This document shows positions 1 to 30,300 of a DNA stretch of 64,000 nt, one piece after another; positions within the stretch are counted from its first letter, which is position 1, and each line of letters starts with the position of its first letter. The position numbers were made by a program, and so were the translations under genes. The stretch comes from Tanypteryx hageni (taxonomy: Eukaryota; Arthropoda; Insecta; Odonata; Petaluridae). The notes under the pieces were generated by a model, which saw only the letters and a program-made list of their open reading frames with translations, was not told the origin of the DNA and did no database searches. Location: the NCBI GenBank assembly GCA_028673005.1, contig CM054113.1, positions 66,292,850-66,356,849 of the forward strand, read 5' to 3'.

Positions 1-124
1 TATACCTGGTGCCTGACTGTTTCAAAAGAACATTAAAAAAGTAATTTGAGAGAACATTAAACCGGGTACAATTATACCTTCTGATATGAGGCGAGGTTAC
101 TAAAATACTGGAAATATTTCCGGA
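1..124. other. left-edge flank, no gene seen
   Basis: No coding exon of the p110 gene and no recognisable element is seen here apart from sequence leading into the Merlin-like fragment that starts at 125. It may be the rest of that element. Confidence 0.4.
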
Positions 125-295
125 ATGAAATATACTCTTAAGACAGTGAATCATTTGAAAAACCTCGTTGATCAGCAGACAGGGATGCATGCTCAACACA
201 TTGAAAGGATGTGGGGAATTGCGAAAATGAGAATTAAACGAAAATGTGGTGCATCTAGATCCTTATTGGGCTCATACATGTGCGGATTCATATAG
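125..295 (+). pseudogene. Merlin-type (ISXO2-like) transposase C-terminal fragment
   Basis: A 56-codon reading frame from ATG 125 to TAG 293-295 contains the string VNHLKNLVDQQTGMHAQHIE followed by RMWGIAK and, later, SLLGSYMCGF. This order (V/INHS..FVD....H...IE..W...K......G....LL.SY..EF) is the end of the DDE domain of ISXO2/IS1595-like transposases, which in animals belong to the Merlin superfamily of DNA transposons. The N-terminal two thirds are missing or lie beyond the left edge. No intact transposase is possible, so I call it a fossil. Superfamily assignment is by motif memory; confidence is moderate. Confidence 0.6.
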
Positions 296-768
296 CGCCT
301 AGAGACTACAAGTCATGGACCCCTTCGAAAAAATTTTGGCGGACATTGTACACTTTTGGCCTACAAAATGACTCTCCGAAATAATTTCTTTTGTTTGAAT
401 TAAGTTTTGTTGGAATATAAATCTTTAGTTTGTTTATTTTCCCTGGCGGGAGGAATTATATTTACTTTAGTCTTTTGAACTTTTGGCACCAAGTAATGAT
501 ATTAAATTATTTTGAATGTCCTTATTCATGTAATAAACATTTGGGTCCTTACGTAGAATGTTTACCATTTTTGCATAAACAACAGTCAGTTGATTTGTTT
601 ACATTGTTGCTAAGGTGTTAAGGTGCAAGGAGTCTGACGGAGGCAGGGCTGTAGTGACCACTTTTGCCACCCTGGGCAGAGGAGTTTTTGGCTTCCCAAA
701 ATGATCTAATAAAATTATAAGTTCATATTTTTAAAAGGATATTTAACTAAAAATAAACAATCATTTCT

Positions 769-1032
769 TTAAAGTTTTATTTTTTGAGCTTTTTTTGCAG
801 CAAACATATTGATTGTGTCATTGAAATCTATATTTTTAGCAGTGTCATACTCAATAGATAAGATGGCCATACCAGGAAGTCTCTCTTGGTTCATTGATGA
901 CTGTAGGTAATTTTTTATCAATTTTAGTTTACTAAAAGAATGCTCTTCCATTGAAATTGATGTGGCAAATGTCAGAAAATTCTCAGTAAAATACTCCATT
1001 TTATTATTCTCAACCCAAGACACAGAAACCAA
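769..1032 (-). pseudogene. hAT transposase C-terminal (dimerisation) fragment
   Basis: The minus-strand frame reads EHSFSKLKLIKNYLQSSMNQ, then ERLPGMAILSIEYDTAKNIDF and a short basic tail. This is the typical end of hAT transposases of the ZMYM/TTF-zinc-finger-associated type (pattern FSKLK.IK.YLRS.M.QERL..LA.LSIE...A). Only the C-terminal dimerisation region is left; no upstream catalytic domain is visible in the next 700 bp. The element's terminus may be near 645, where a CAG-type hAT end with 'ccaccctgggcagagg' occurs. It is a dead fragment. Confidence 0.65.
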
Positions 1033-1764
1033 ATCTCTCTTATTTTAAATTTCTTACATCATTTCTGCCACTTGAAACTGAAACCAATTTGCTTTGTAAC
1101 TGGAGAATTGGAATTTTATCATATAAATATATTGCAATCCAGACTAAATACTTAAACAACTTAAAAAATATAGATTTTTGCAATAATTTAAAAAAATCTT
1201 TTTTGGGAAAGCCATATATTCCTTTTTTGTTGGCTACAGAGTGTAAAAAACAAAATTTGGTTTGGTGTGCCATGAAGTTTGAGTGAACCCAAAAGTGTGC
1301 CATGAAATTTAAATGGTTGCAGAGTACTGCTTTAGTGCATATTAAATTGAATTGGCATATAAGATTCTTCTTATTTGCTTATCTAAATACTGTTAGGTTG
1401 AGTGATGAAAAATGAAATTAAACTGTAACGAAAGAAATAACTGATGTATTTGTACCGGAATTGTAAGATAATCTAATTATTTTCAATCTATAAGATTAGA
1501 ATATTTTATTTAAGACTCATTTAGGGTCCTGTTTACTTATTTTGCTTTTTAGATTTAACCCTTGGTCACAATTTATTTGTTTGACGAATAATGAAAACCA
1601 AATTGGGTCGACATATGGGAGAGAAATTTATATATTTATCCTAACAACTGCTAATTGTAAAATTTTAAAGAACTTATATTATTTGTTTTAAATTTTATTG
1701 GAACTGTTAATTTGTTTCTCTATTGTTAAAATTTCCTACAAATTTTGGAGAAATATTTATTTAC

Positions 1765-2475
1765 TAGCGTAATTGCCCGTCAAATATGACGGTTATGCAT
1801 GGATTAAGTATTAAATTTAAAGCACTCCCCATTCTTCCTCCTTGACTCTCTTCCTATCTCCCATCCTCTTCCCCTCCCATTCTCCCTCCCTCTCTGGAAA
1901 ATAGACTTCTTAGTCTCAACCTCGCCCTAATAAGGAACATTAACTATACATCTCTCCCTCTCTCTTTTTTCCTTCCTCTCTCTCCTTCTCTCATATTCAA
2001 GCATTCAAAGCATGCATTCCTTACGCATATAGTATAAGGACTGAGACAACAATACAATCTCGAGGTTTGACAATGACACGATTGGCAAGGCTAAATTTTT
2101 TCAATAAATATGATTTAAATGTAGAACTTGAGCAATTTTGTGTCCTATGCAAAATGTGACAGTAAGAATAATAAACATAATTTACTTTTCTTTAAAACGG
2201 TCCAGAGACAAAGATTGTCAGTCAATTCTTTCTAATTTTAAGTTGCAAAAGAGTAAAAGCCTTTAAGTCCAAAAATCGATTTTTACGTGTTATCTAATGG
2301 GAAAAAGAAATAATATACTGGAGTCGAACCCAAGTCTTTTTTTGGGATTTTGTTTCGTAAATGACTTTTACTAAAAGAGAAACATTCCTACCAAATTTCA
2401 ATCTTCTACCTACTTGGAAAGTTTGTTAAAAATAGCATTACAGTCAGTCATAAATGAAGTTGTTGCAGATGGAGT
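1765..2475 (+). repeat. dispersed repeat R1, copy 1
   Basis: The segment beginning with the small hairpin 'gcccgtcaaatatgacggt' and passing through a CT-rich run (1835-1985) is found again, reverse-complemented, at about 8060-8612 and in a shorter form at 38940-39245. Shared landmarks are 'caatacaatctcgaggttt', 'cttttactcttttgcaa' (reverse complement here) and a tRNA B-box-like 'gggttcgactcca' on the minus strand near 2325. It has no coding capacity that I can see. The B-box-like string hints at a SINE-type or composite origin, but the superfamily is unknown. Confidence 0.6.
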
Positions 2476-2491
2476 AAGAGAAACATATATA

Positions 2492-3083
2492 CAGTAAAAC
2501 CCCTCATTTACACTTCTCTAGGGACCTGAGAAAAAAAGTGTAAATTGTGGGCAAGTGTAAATTGAGGGAAAAGGAAAAATAGCTACTGATTTTCCTTTTA
2601 AACTTGCTCATTCGTTACAGTAAGACTAACAATAAAATCAGTGTTAAAAGAGCAAAGTTTATAAAGAGTATATCTATTTATTCATTTACTTAACCAGCAC
2701 CCTTTTTTAATAATAATAATATTAAAATATGTGCTGAATTAAAATGCTAGTACGTATAGTAAGCTTGGGTTTCCATTACATTCCCCACATTACATGTCTA
2801 GAAAATTGTACATAGACGTAGGTATATTTACTTCAGAAACATCATACTTTTTTAAAGTTTGAATATTGTTCATTTTTTCCGCCTCTTGAGGTATGACTAT
2901 TTTAAAATTCATATAATATTCTAACGTAAAATGATGTGAATAGCAGGAAAACTTAAAATGAAATAACGTAAATACAGGGTTTTGCTTACATTGGAATCAT
3001 AGGAAAATTGATGGGACCCATATAAAATGTTGTAAATAGCGGGAAAACGTATATTCTGATAATGTAAATATGGGGTTTTACTG
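2492..3083. mobile_element. pogo-type non-autonomous element (MITE), 592 bp
   Basis: The left end 'cagtaaaacccctcattta' and the right end (read on the minus strand) 'cagtaaaaccccatattta' form terminal inverted repeats, and a TA dinucleotide flanks each end (2490-2491 and 3084-3085). TIRs beginning CAGTAAAACCCC and a TA target site are typical of the pogo/Tigger branch of Tc1/mariner. The interior has no transposase motif. Repeated strings of the type 'gtaaatag(c)gggaaaac' occur next to both ends. Confidence 0.75.
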
Positions 3084-3098
3084 TATATATTATATATA

Positions 3099-4235
3099 CC
3101 ATATTTTACGGCATATAAGACGCACCCCAGTTTTTTAGAAGATTTTTCAGGAAAAAAAGTATTTTGGTTCACCAAGGGCCATGTCGTGTATCATTTCTAG
3201 CAGTGATTAAGTCCTTATCCGGCAACATTTACAGAAAATATAACAGTTAAATATAATGTTTTAGACAAACTTAATTCGTAAAATAAATCGGTATGATCTA
3301 AAAAAATGAATAATTGCTTTGAGACTTGTATAGCTAAATGTGCCCTGCGTGAACTCGGCAGTCATATTAATTAAAGCTATCGGAGTGCGCCGCCGCACAC
3401 GTCGAATGTATGTACCCTTTACCGATAGTACTTACTTAAACTTAAGTTCAAGATGCTATTTTAATACTTATAATGGGATAAATAATATAAGGAATGCATA
3501 TGTAATAACGATACGTAAGCTCAACTTGTTCTTTTTCTTCTGCAACTATTTTTGCCTCGTACATAATGATTTTGATTGATACAGCAATACCAAACTTCCT
3601 CTATTCTACTATTCATCACTTCCTCCTCTAGTTGTGGCCATTTAAGACCAAGCATACGAAGACTATGTTTCTCTTATCCCATCAGCTTTAGTTTTTCCTC
3701 GTTTTCTCAATTCGCAAATAATTTTTTTCTGTGGGAGGTAGACCAAAATGATATGCTGCTACTCAGTTTCCATGCGTTTTTTGCGTATTGAATTGCCTGA
3801 AGCTTATTAGCATAGGCATATCTTTTCACTTTTGTAGCCATTGTGATCTCAATACAAGTAATGTTATTTATCCTAGATATGTATAAAATATTTATGGAAT
3901 CTACATAAATTCTACTGTTCTGTGGCATTAATCGTGCTATTCAATTGGCTCATTAGGAACTAAAACATTGCAAATGCGCCAAAATTCTAATCACTGTGAG
4001 TGGACATGTAGGTATTACTGTATATATTAAAAATTTTCACTATTAATTATTAATAATATATATTTTATTGTTTTTGCTATGAATGACTGACAATTATTCC
4101 ATTTTGGGGATGAGTGTGCTTGCTAGTGTAAGTACTGAGAACAGTAATAATCTTACCTTCAGCAAATAAGACGCAGGCTGATTTTGGGGGTAATTTTTCT
4201 GGAAAAAAAGTGTGTCTTATATGCTGAGAAACACA
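3099..4235 (-). mobile_element. pogo-like family A element, copy 1 (internally deleted)
   Basis: It starts with 'ccatattttacggcatataa' after a TA and ends near 4235 with a degenerate inverted copy containing 'gtcttatatgc'. The minus strand at 3707-3845 retains the start of a pogo/Jerky-type transposase: MATKVKRYAYANKLQAIQYA, the first helix-turn-helix region, then frame loss. Copies 2 (20523-21715) and 3 (54023-54559) share this organisation, including an internal strip 'attaatgccac(g/a)gaacag'. The catalytic domain is missing from all three, so they must depend on another element for movement. Confidence 0.75.
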
Positions 4236-4242
4236 GTTCTAG

Positions 4243-4321
<79 letters not shown>
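4243..4321. repeat. (TA)n followed by (GA)n microsatellite
   Basis: About 48 bp of TA dinucleotide repeat switch directly to about 30 bp of GA repeat. It lies just beyond the right end of the pogo-like family A copy. Confidence 0.97.
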
Positions 4322-4325
<4 letters not shown>

Positions 4326-4734
4326 TCATATTATCGGTATAACAATAAAAGCACAAGCAGTGACTGAATAAGAGCAGAGCAGCCAACAAAAAGTTAATAA
4401 AATATACCAACAGCAAAGTTGCCTTGTTAAATGAACTTTAAATGAGTACATAGCTCAAAATTTATTTATCTACCAGCAAAATAATTTATTTCATCATGAC
4501 TGCATGCAGTAGCTTATGTAGCAATTCCTATAATATTACTAAACTAGCATTTTAGAATTTGAAACCTCCTTTTCCTGATTGCAGCTTCTGAACATGGAAT
4601 CCCATTATATTTGAAACAGGGAAAGCATCAAACATACATCTTTTCAAGCTTTCATGATTGCTTGATGTTCAAAATTTTTAGTTTAGCACACCAGAACTAA
4701 GTGGATGATTACCATTGGCTACATTTGGAACTCA

Positions 4735-22975
<18,241 letters not shown>

Positions 22976-24275
22976 TTTGAAGGATGATTTCAAATGCTGC
23001 TATAACCTCAATTAGACAAATAATAGACGAAGATTGCAGTTTTTTCTCATTTTTGCCACTAAAATCAAATTTTTTAATCGAAAAGCATTATTCGTTTTTA
23101 ACATAACAGAATGTCACTGTTAGATTTAATTTACTTGTCTAATTTTAAGACAGCGACATATAAAATTTAATCTAAAAATCTATGACACGAGTCTAAAATA
23201 GATTACAAAATGGAGCTTACTACAGGTTATTTAAGTGCAAAAAGAATTATTAATACACTGAAAACCCTTCTTATTTCTTCTCTACGTAATCGTGACGTAT
23301 ACGTTTCAAAAGCCATTTGAAAAATAAATTTACTACAAAATAAATCCACATCTAAAATATTAATACAAACAAACCAATTGATTTTATAAATAATTCAAAA
23401 ATAAGAAACACAATAGAGATGTCATGCAATTTCTTATACCGATGTGGGCGTTACTAGTCACACACAATTCTTACATAGATTTGCATTAGATTCTGAAAAA
23501 TAGTTAGAATAAACAACTTTCAAAACTTACCATCTACTCGAAATTTCAAAGATTAATGGTTACTTGAACTAAGTGAATGATCGGCATCGTAAGCACCGAA
23601 TTTGATGTGTGTACATCATTACATTCATAGACATTCAACCCATTCAACGCTTCTACTACTAGCGCCGCTGGTGTCAAAACAGTAGAATGTATCTTAAGAA
23701 TTTAAGTGACATGCAAAATAATTTCGACGCAAAATAATTTTAATTCATGTTATGAACGTTATTTATTAGTTTATTTTGATAATTAACTCTTATAATATTC
23801 CTATAAACAGGTTGGTTTTAAGTTTCTAGAAATTTGTACAATATTCTATAATAATGAAATAAATAAACGAACATCTTATTTTAATATTTAAAGTTTGCAT
23901 TACTGTAATAATTTAGGAGCCGATTACTAATTTTGTAGAATAGAATGCGATAACGTTCAGCTTTGAAACAACTGATTTTTCGGCGTATTTCATAACGCAT
24001 GCGTTTTACGTAGTTTTCTCGAAATAATGTGACAAATTCATTAGTGTCATGATGAACTATATGTTTTTTTATGAATCACATTTGAACGTAAATAAGCATC
24101 AAGCATATAAAATTCATTTAACTTTTTAACATTATAATTTATCATTTCATTCCCGCTAGACCTCTATTATTAAAAATCAACAACATTGTGCTAACAATGT
24201 AACATCGAAATTCGCAGTACAGTATTCAGTGCTTCCTTTCAAAGTGTGAAATTTAATCTAACCTAATGTATGTAG
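22976..24275. promoter_or_regulatory. head-to-head intergenic region of p110 and ICE2 (shared promoter region)
   Basis: The two start codons point away from each other, 1.3 kb apart, with no gene between. On the minus strand a strong donor GATG|GTAAGT at 23531 could end a non-coding first exon of p110, splicing to an acceptor just 5' of the ATG (near 23010). No TATA box or named motif is convincing for either gene. Both transcription start sites are therefore inferred to lie between about 23535 and 24270. Confidence 0.55.
23531..23660 (-). other. candidate 5' UTR exon of p110
   Basis: Minus-strand sequence ending in a consensus donor (GATG|GTAAGT at 23531) lies 550 bp upstream of the first coding exon. 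The 5' limit is a guess. Splice-site strength is the only support. Confidence 0.3.
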
Positions 24276-24322
24276 ATGATGGATGACGATTTTGTACCGA
24301 AAGAATTGCTAGAAGTTAATTG
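24276..24322 (+). CDS. ICE2: ICE2 coding exon 1
   Basis: ATG ATG GAT GAC GAT encodes MMDDDFVPKELLEVNW with the last codon split (phase 2), donor GTAATA. The downstream frame has no earlier support, so this start is inferred from the splice phase; the second ATG is equally possible. Confidence 0.75.
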
Positions 24323-27300
24323 GTAATAAATTCTAAACGTTAGTTCAAAGAACTGTGAAACCTTTCATTACAAATAGTGCAATAATATCAATACCAATTA
24401 CTGTATTATTCTTTTTCCAGGAGATCTAAACTTGAAGATACTGATGAATTTTTGAATGAAGAATATTGGAGAAAGCATTCTTCCTCACACAAAATTTTAT
24501 GCGATGAATTTGGACCAGTCTGGAGTAGTGATTCAGATGAAAAGATACCCAGCAAACCCATGGATATGTCTAAGAAAAAGAAATGGAAATGGAATAAAAC
24601 ACAGTACAAGCCTTTTACTGGTTACCCTAGACCCTCAACGTTAACTGCAACCGAACAAGAGGTTTTTCTAGCTCTTATGAAAAAATTTAACAATGAGCAT
24701 TCTCCTTTTTTGTCTCCTCAAGAAAAACAGGAACTTCAAACGTTCACGGTAATACTAATTTGGTATTCTTCGGAAAATTTATGTACTGCAGTTCACTTCC
24801 AAATGAATTTTGGTGTAGGACATTTCCCCCCTCTTTCCGTGTTCTACGTGATCGCTTTTAATAATCTATCGAAATTATAAAATACGTGAATGATTTTGGT
24901 TGGTAATTTAATTGTAACTTCATTAAATCTGGAGAAGTAGTAGCAGTTGGTTGTATAATGACTAAAAATATGTGGTATGAAGAAAGGAATTTTTAGATTT
25001 TTTGACCATATTCATATTTTCCAAAGAACTTTCATTAATTATAACTTATATGTGGCTCAAATAAGAACTTATAAAATCAATTGTTCAACATTTAATAGAG
25101 GTGTGTGGTCTTTATCACTTAGTGCAAAATTTATTTCCAAGACCCACTTCCCAAATATTTCACTCAATATTTAAGATTCTGGTGTTGCTCTTGAATAAAT
25201 GTCACTTTCCAAAAATGAAATGTATTGAATCCATTTTTATTTTCCCAAATTTTTAATAGATTTGCAGCTGATGTATTTTAGGATTTGCATAGTAAGATTA
25301 TTTTTAATAATTACTGCAAAGTAATAATTACAATATTTTTAGCTCCAACTAAAATTTTAAGTCTAAAGATTGAAAACACAGTTGCTGGCAAAGTTATTTA
25401 GTGATTTGTATCCAATTACAGAGGTGGCTTTCAGAAGTCATTTGACTGTAAAAATGCACATTGAGTTAAACTAATCTCTGTGGGGGAAAATGCTTTAAAT
25501 AAAAAAATATTAATTTTCTGTCCAAACAAAAGTAAAAATTTACTAATGAATCATTTGAAATGCACCTAATTCTTTTTATTGTCCTTGTATGAAATTAATA
25601 CTTGGGTCTTTCATGTACGTTCTTTTAAATACAGGTCCTTCAAGAAAAAGTGAACAAAGAACAAGCTGATTACCAAATCTTTTTGAGAGATTATGCCCTT
25701 GCTAATCAGTCTCGATATTTGTCGATTAATCCTGGCATTAGAAAATACATCAATGAGTTGTGGAAGGTAAGAAAGATATGGATATTTGAAGGTATAACTA
25801 ATCATTCTTAACATTCTCTCAAAATCTCTTTTCTTTTTGGCTCTGAGCAGCGCCGTAACCACCTATTTTAGCACCTGGGACAAACTACCAAATATGTGCC
25901 CCCTTCAGAAAAAATTCTCTAATACCTGTATTTTTTTACTATATGGATTTTGGGTGAACAATTAATAAATATAAATAAATGATGTAATAAAAAAACCAAG
26001 GAGTTTAAGGAGAAACTTTATACTTTGTTCTCACAATAATGAGTTTAGCTTATAGAAGCAAATCTGGCCAGAATTAGCGGGAGCCAAGTTGGTCCCTGGA
26101 GGGACTGCACAGCCACTATCACACATACCCCCATGCATCTGTAGTTTAAATGGAAGATATAAGGAAAAATAAAATTCTTAGTTGGTTTTTATGGGGCTTA
26201 CAATGTGTGATGTCTGGAACAAGTATAGTAGTGATATCACCTATCATTGTGCCATGCAACCTTGCACAATTTGCCATTAACAATTTTTGTGCCCCATCTT
26301 TAGTTGCACCCAGGGCAGATGCCCTGCTTGCCCTACCCTAGTTACGGCACTGGCTCTGAGGCTAGATAATTTCTGTTTTATTTCTGGTGAGGCATTTTGT
26401 AAATTTTGCAAAAAAATTCAGTTAATAATTAGTATTAAATTGAGGTAAAAATGCTGCATTTTCTTTTTCAGTCACATTTACAGATCCCTCTGAGGTATCC
26501 ACAATTTTATGAAACATATAGGACAGTCCCCCTTGCTTTTGGTGACATAAAGTGTGGTGTTGACTTACTTCCTGATGAAATTTCTCTACAGTTGGCAAGT
26601 ACACCTTATTTCAGTTACTTAGTAATGTTGTACCTAAAAATTTAAATTGCTTCTGATTGGAGCTTATTTAATCAAATACATTTCTTGTAGTTTTTGTTTT
26701 ATTAGTATTTCATTAATACATAATTATCCCCATTTTGCTATGTTTTTCTAGTAATTTCTAATATTTTCCTCTCCAGGGAATTGTGGACAGATTAAACACA
26801 GTAAAACATTATCCAAATATTGTAACAAATTACTCAGTTTTTGTGGCGATGCATCCAATTGTTAGTCAAACTGAAGACTCCGTCTCCAACAGAATATATC
26901 CAGGTACCTCTTAAGATTAAGAATAAAATTATTTGTGAATTAATTATAACTCCCATTATCTTCTATGTTGAATTTATTGAACATTAATGACTGACTATGT
27001 TTACTATCATCATTTTAGCTCCCGTTATTGTTAAATATTTTCCTCCTATTGTTCTATATCTTGTAGTTGGTTTGGTCTATTTGAATCATTGAAAAGGTTC
27101 TTTATATCAGAGATTGTCAAAATATGGTCAGCTAGTGGTCAATGGGATTGATGTAGACAGGAGCAATCCGAGATATTTTGGCACCTTGGGCAAGAAACAG
27201 CTCCAGTGTCCCCTTCCATAAATTTTTGTTAAGATGTTCAAAAGAACCTTTAATTTATGCATTGCTTCATAAAATAATTTATAATGGAAAATAAAAGAAA

Positions 27301-30300
27301 TTTCATCTAGATTCCCATATGTTCCTCAATATAAATTGGTATCCAATATTTATTCACTTGCAAATAATACATAGATGATCAGGAAGTGCCCCTAATGTTT
27401 TGGGACCCCCAGCAGTGGCCCAGGTCACTGGTGCTTCAGGCCGGATCTGGATATAGATAATTTTTGTAAGTGATTAAAAACTAGAAGTGATTTTGATAAA
27501 GCTTTCTCAGTATATTAGATCAAAAACAGTAAACCTATGACACGCAATCTTGAAATTCTCTGGTAACTTAATGTGGCTGGAGTTGGATGTCCAGAAATTT
27601 GCTAAATTCCTTATATTATTACACATTACTTGAGAACTATAATTGATAAAATATTCAAATAATTGCATTTTGAAGAAAAATCACAAGCAAATTTGTTGAA
27701 GTACATAATTATTTTATATGACAAAAACTTTTCTTCCAAGGATTGTGTATACTAAACCAGAACAAAATCAAAGCTGTCATAAGTGAACTGATAACTGAAC
27801 ACAATGTTAAATTTCAGAAGAATTTAAAAGACTTCTCTGTTCATAAAAATGAGGAAAATAACCTCTGAGATTATTTCCCTTCTATCAGTTTATCTTTTGG
27901 GTTGAGTTTAACCTTTAAGAGGTTGCGTGGTATTTTGTAGTATAAGTGATTACATGTGATCATTCTGACCGCAATGGAAAATTGGGTAAAATATCCAAAT
28001 TACCAATACATAGTTATTTAATATTTTCTTTAATTTTTAAACAAATTTGTTCGTACCTGTGCTGGCAAACGAAAAGAAAATGATTCGTTATGTTTTTCAT
28101 TACGAGCCAAAAAGTGATTTCGTTTGTCGTAGTGCTAAAATCTACATTTCGTTTTCCGTTACGTTTAACATTATAACGAAATAATTCGGTAAAAAATAAT
28201 AAAGTGTAGTTACTCTTTTATTTTTGTTTAGAGGTTACGTATCCACCTTAAATACGTGCTTATCATTTAGAATACTAATTTATAGGCACTTCTAAATATA
28301 TGCTGCAGATCAGGAACGTTTTTAAGATTTCAAAGTATTCGGCACATTTTTCGTTTTTGATGATCATGTATGAAAATTCAGATTTTCTTATTCAAAATTT
28401 TATATTCAAGTTAATAAACTTAACACATATTTAAGACTAAAATATTAGTGTTGTAATGGTTATTCCCTAAATTAGAATTTTTTATAGGTAACACAAAAAG
28501 TACACTGAGAACCCAGGGACTCGTAATTAAAGATAATAAAAGGAACCCGTCGGTCGGTTGCACCGATTGTAACTTGGAGAATATGCTCCTGCTACAGACC
28601 TAAAATTTAATAGAATGATCAGTCATCAGATAAAACTAAAGAGAACTATCCAAATTCCAATAGTTGTACTCTTTAGGGCTCATGTTTGATGTTGTTCTTT
28701 CTTTTCATATCCTCCATAAGAAATACATGAGTTTATAATATTACATTTCAAGATTAGTTAGATTTGATATACTAACCCGTGAATAGCTATATTTTGTATA
28801 TAAAAGAATAAAGTAAATTATTTGTAAGACAAAATTTGAAACCACCCCAAATTACCATGAATGTAGGTAACTTTTCAGATAAAATAGAAAAAATTGGAAT
28901 CTTTAACAATGGAGGTATTCAATTGCTGTAGTGACAAAAATTATACTATTAAATTTTAATTAATAGCAAAATGATTGTGAAATCTTTATTTTAATGCTTT
29001 CAGTGAGATCTGACTACGTTCATATGAATTTTTTAGTTTGTAGTCTATTTCCAACGCAGTTGATAAAAATGAAGAACCAATTTAAAAAATACTTTAATTT
29101 CAGCTGATTAGAGGATTTATCATTTTGATAATACTTATGCTCGATAGTTATGAATAAAAAATTTGAAGATTGGAAAATACATAATATTTAATAAAATGAG
29201 GATAAAGGATATTGTCGCGTACCGCTGCAACCACAAATCCCAACGCGATCTCTCTTCGCTTTCATCAGTGCACTCGTGATCTCTTGATCACTCACCACGT
29301 TGAAGACACGGAACCATCTCTCTCGCTCCCACTATAACTAAGAGACGTTCAATATTGTGTCGCGAATGCCATATCTCGTCACGTGTAATATATTTTATAT
29401 ATTTGTTTTTTATACAGGTATCCCTCATATTACGCGATTAATTGGTTTGAGAAATTGCCACATAAAGTGAATTTATAATTATAATTGGCAAAATAGGGAT
29501 GCGTTTCCCACAATCGACCGCCTTATACAATGTATGCATATAAAATTACTTTACTAATTGCTTCAATTCCATCGGTCATGCAATTACATTGTATTCAGTT
29601 TTTATTTTGATTTTTTTGAAATCGCGTTATGGCGAAGTGAGATCACGTATAACGAGGGATACCTGTACTTCTTTTATTTTGCATTTGAATATAAATACAT
29701 GTTAAAATTGAAACATTTTCTTCTAAAATAGCTAGCTCCTACTTGCGCTTGCTTACGTGGAATTTAAATAAATACGTTCGATAAGCAAAATTCTATGATG
29801 AAAATTGAAATCTTTATTTCTTTTCGCAGAAAATAGTACACATCCCATGCCAATAGTACGATTCCCTCCTTTTAACACTTAAAGTAAAAGGCACTGCATG
29901 GGGATTTCACATTTCTTATGTAAACTGAATGAGAGGAAAATTTCTGGAATTGAACTTGTGCCTTCAAATATTAAAAAAAAAAACATTTTCCTCGACAGGT
30001 CATCCCCAGTGGTCAAAGATATCCACCAAATACCATGAAAATTGGTTCAAAACTTAATAGGGGCACAGAAAGACTGAACTACGAAACAATAAACCTATTT
30101 TCCATTCCGAAAAATACGGTAAAATTCACGATTCAATGCTTTTTCAGAACATTATTTTGATGCTAGCTTTGAAAACTATAATGACCAAAATTGTGCTTAT
30201 TTACAGCACGAACAAGAAATATGAAAAAGTTTAAAATAAAAAACAGGATGAAGGAATGGGAAGAATGATAGAGGAAATAGGGGAAGAGAGAGGGGGGAAG

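Noticed and set aside
1835..1985. CT-rich tract as a promoter element
   Set aside because: It is part of the dispersed repeat R1; related purine/pyrimidine runs occur in its other copies.
26599..26600. GT dinucleotide as the ICE2 exon 4 donor
   Set aside because: It leaves phase 1 and puts exon 5 into a frame that loses the conserved ICE2 sequence and meets a stop.
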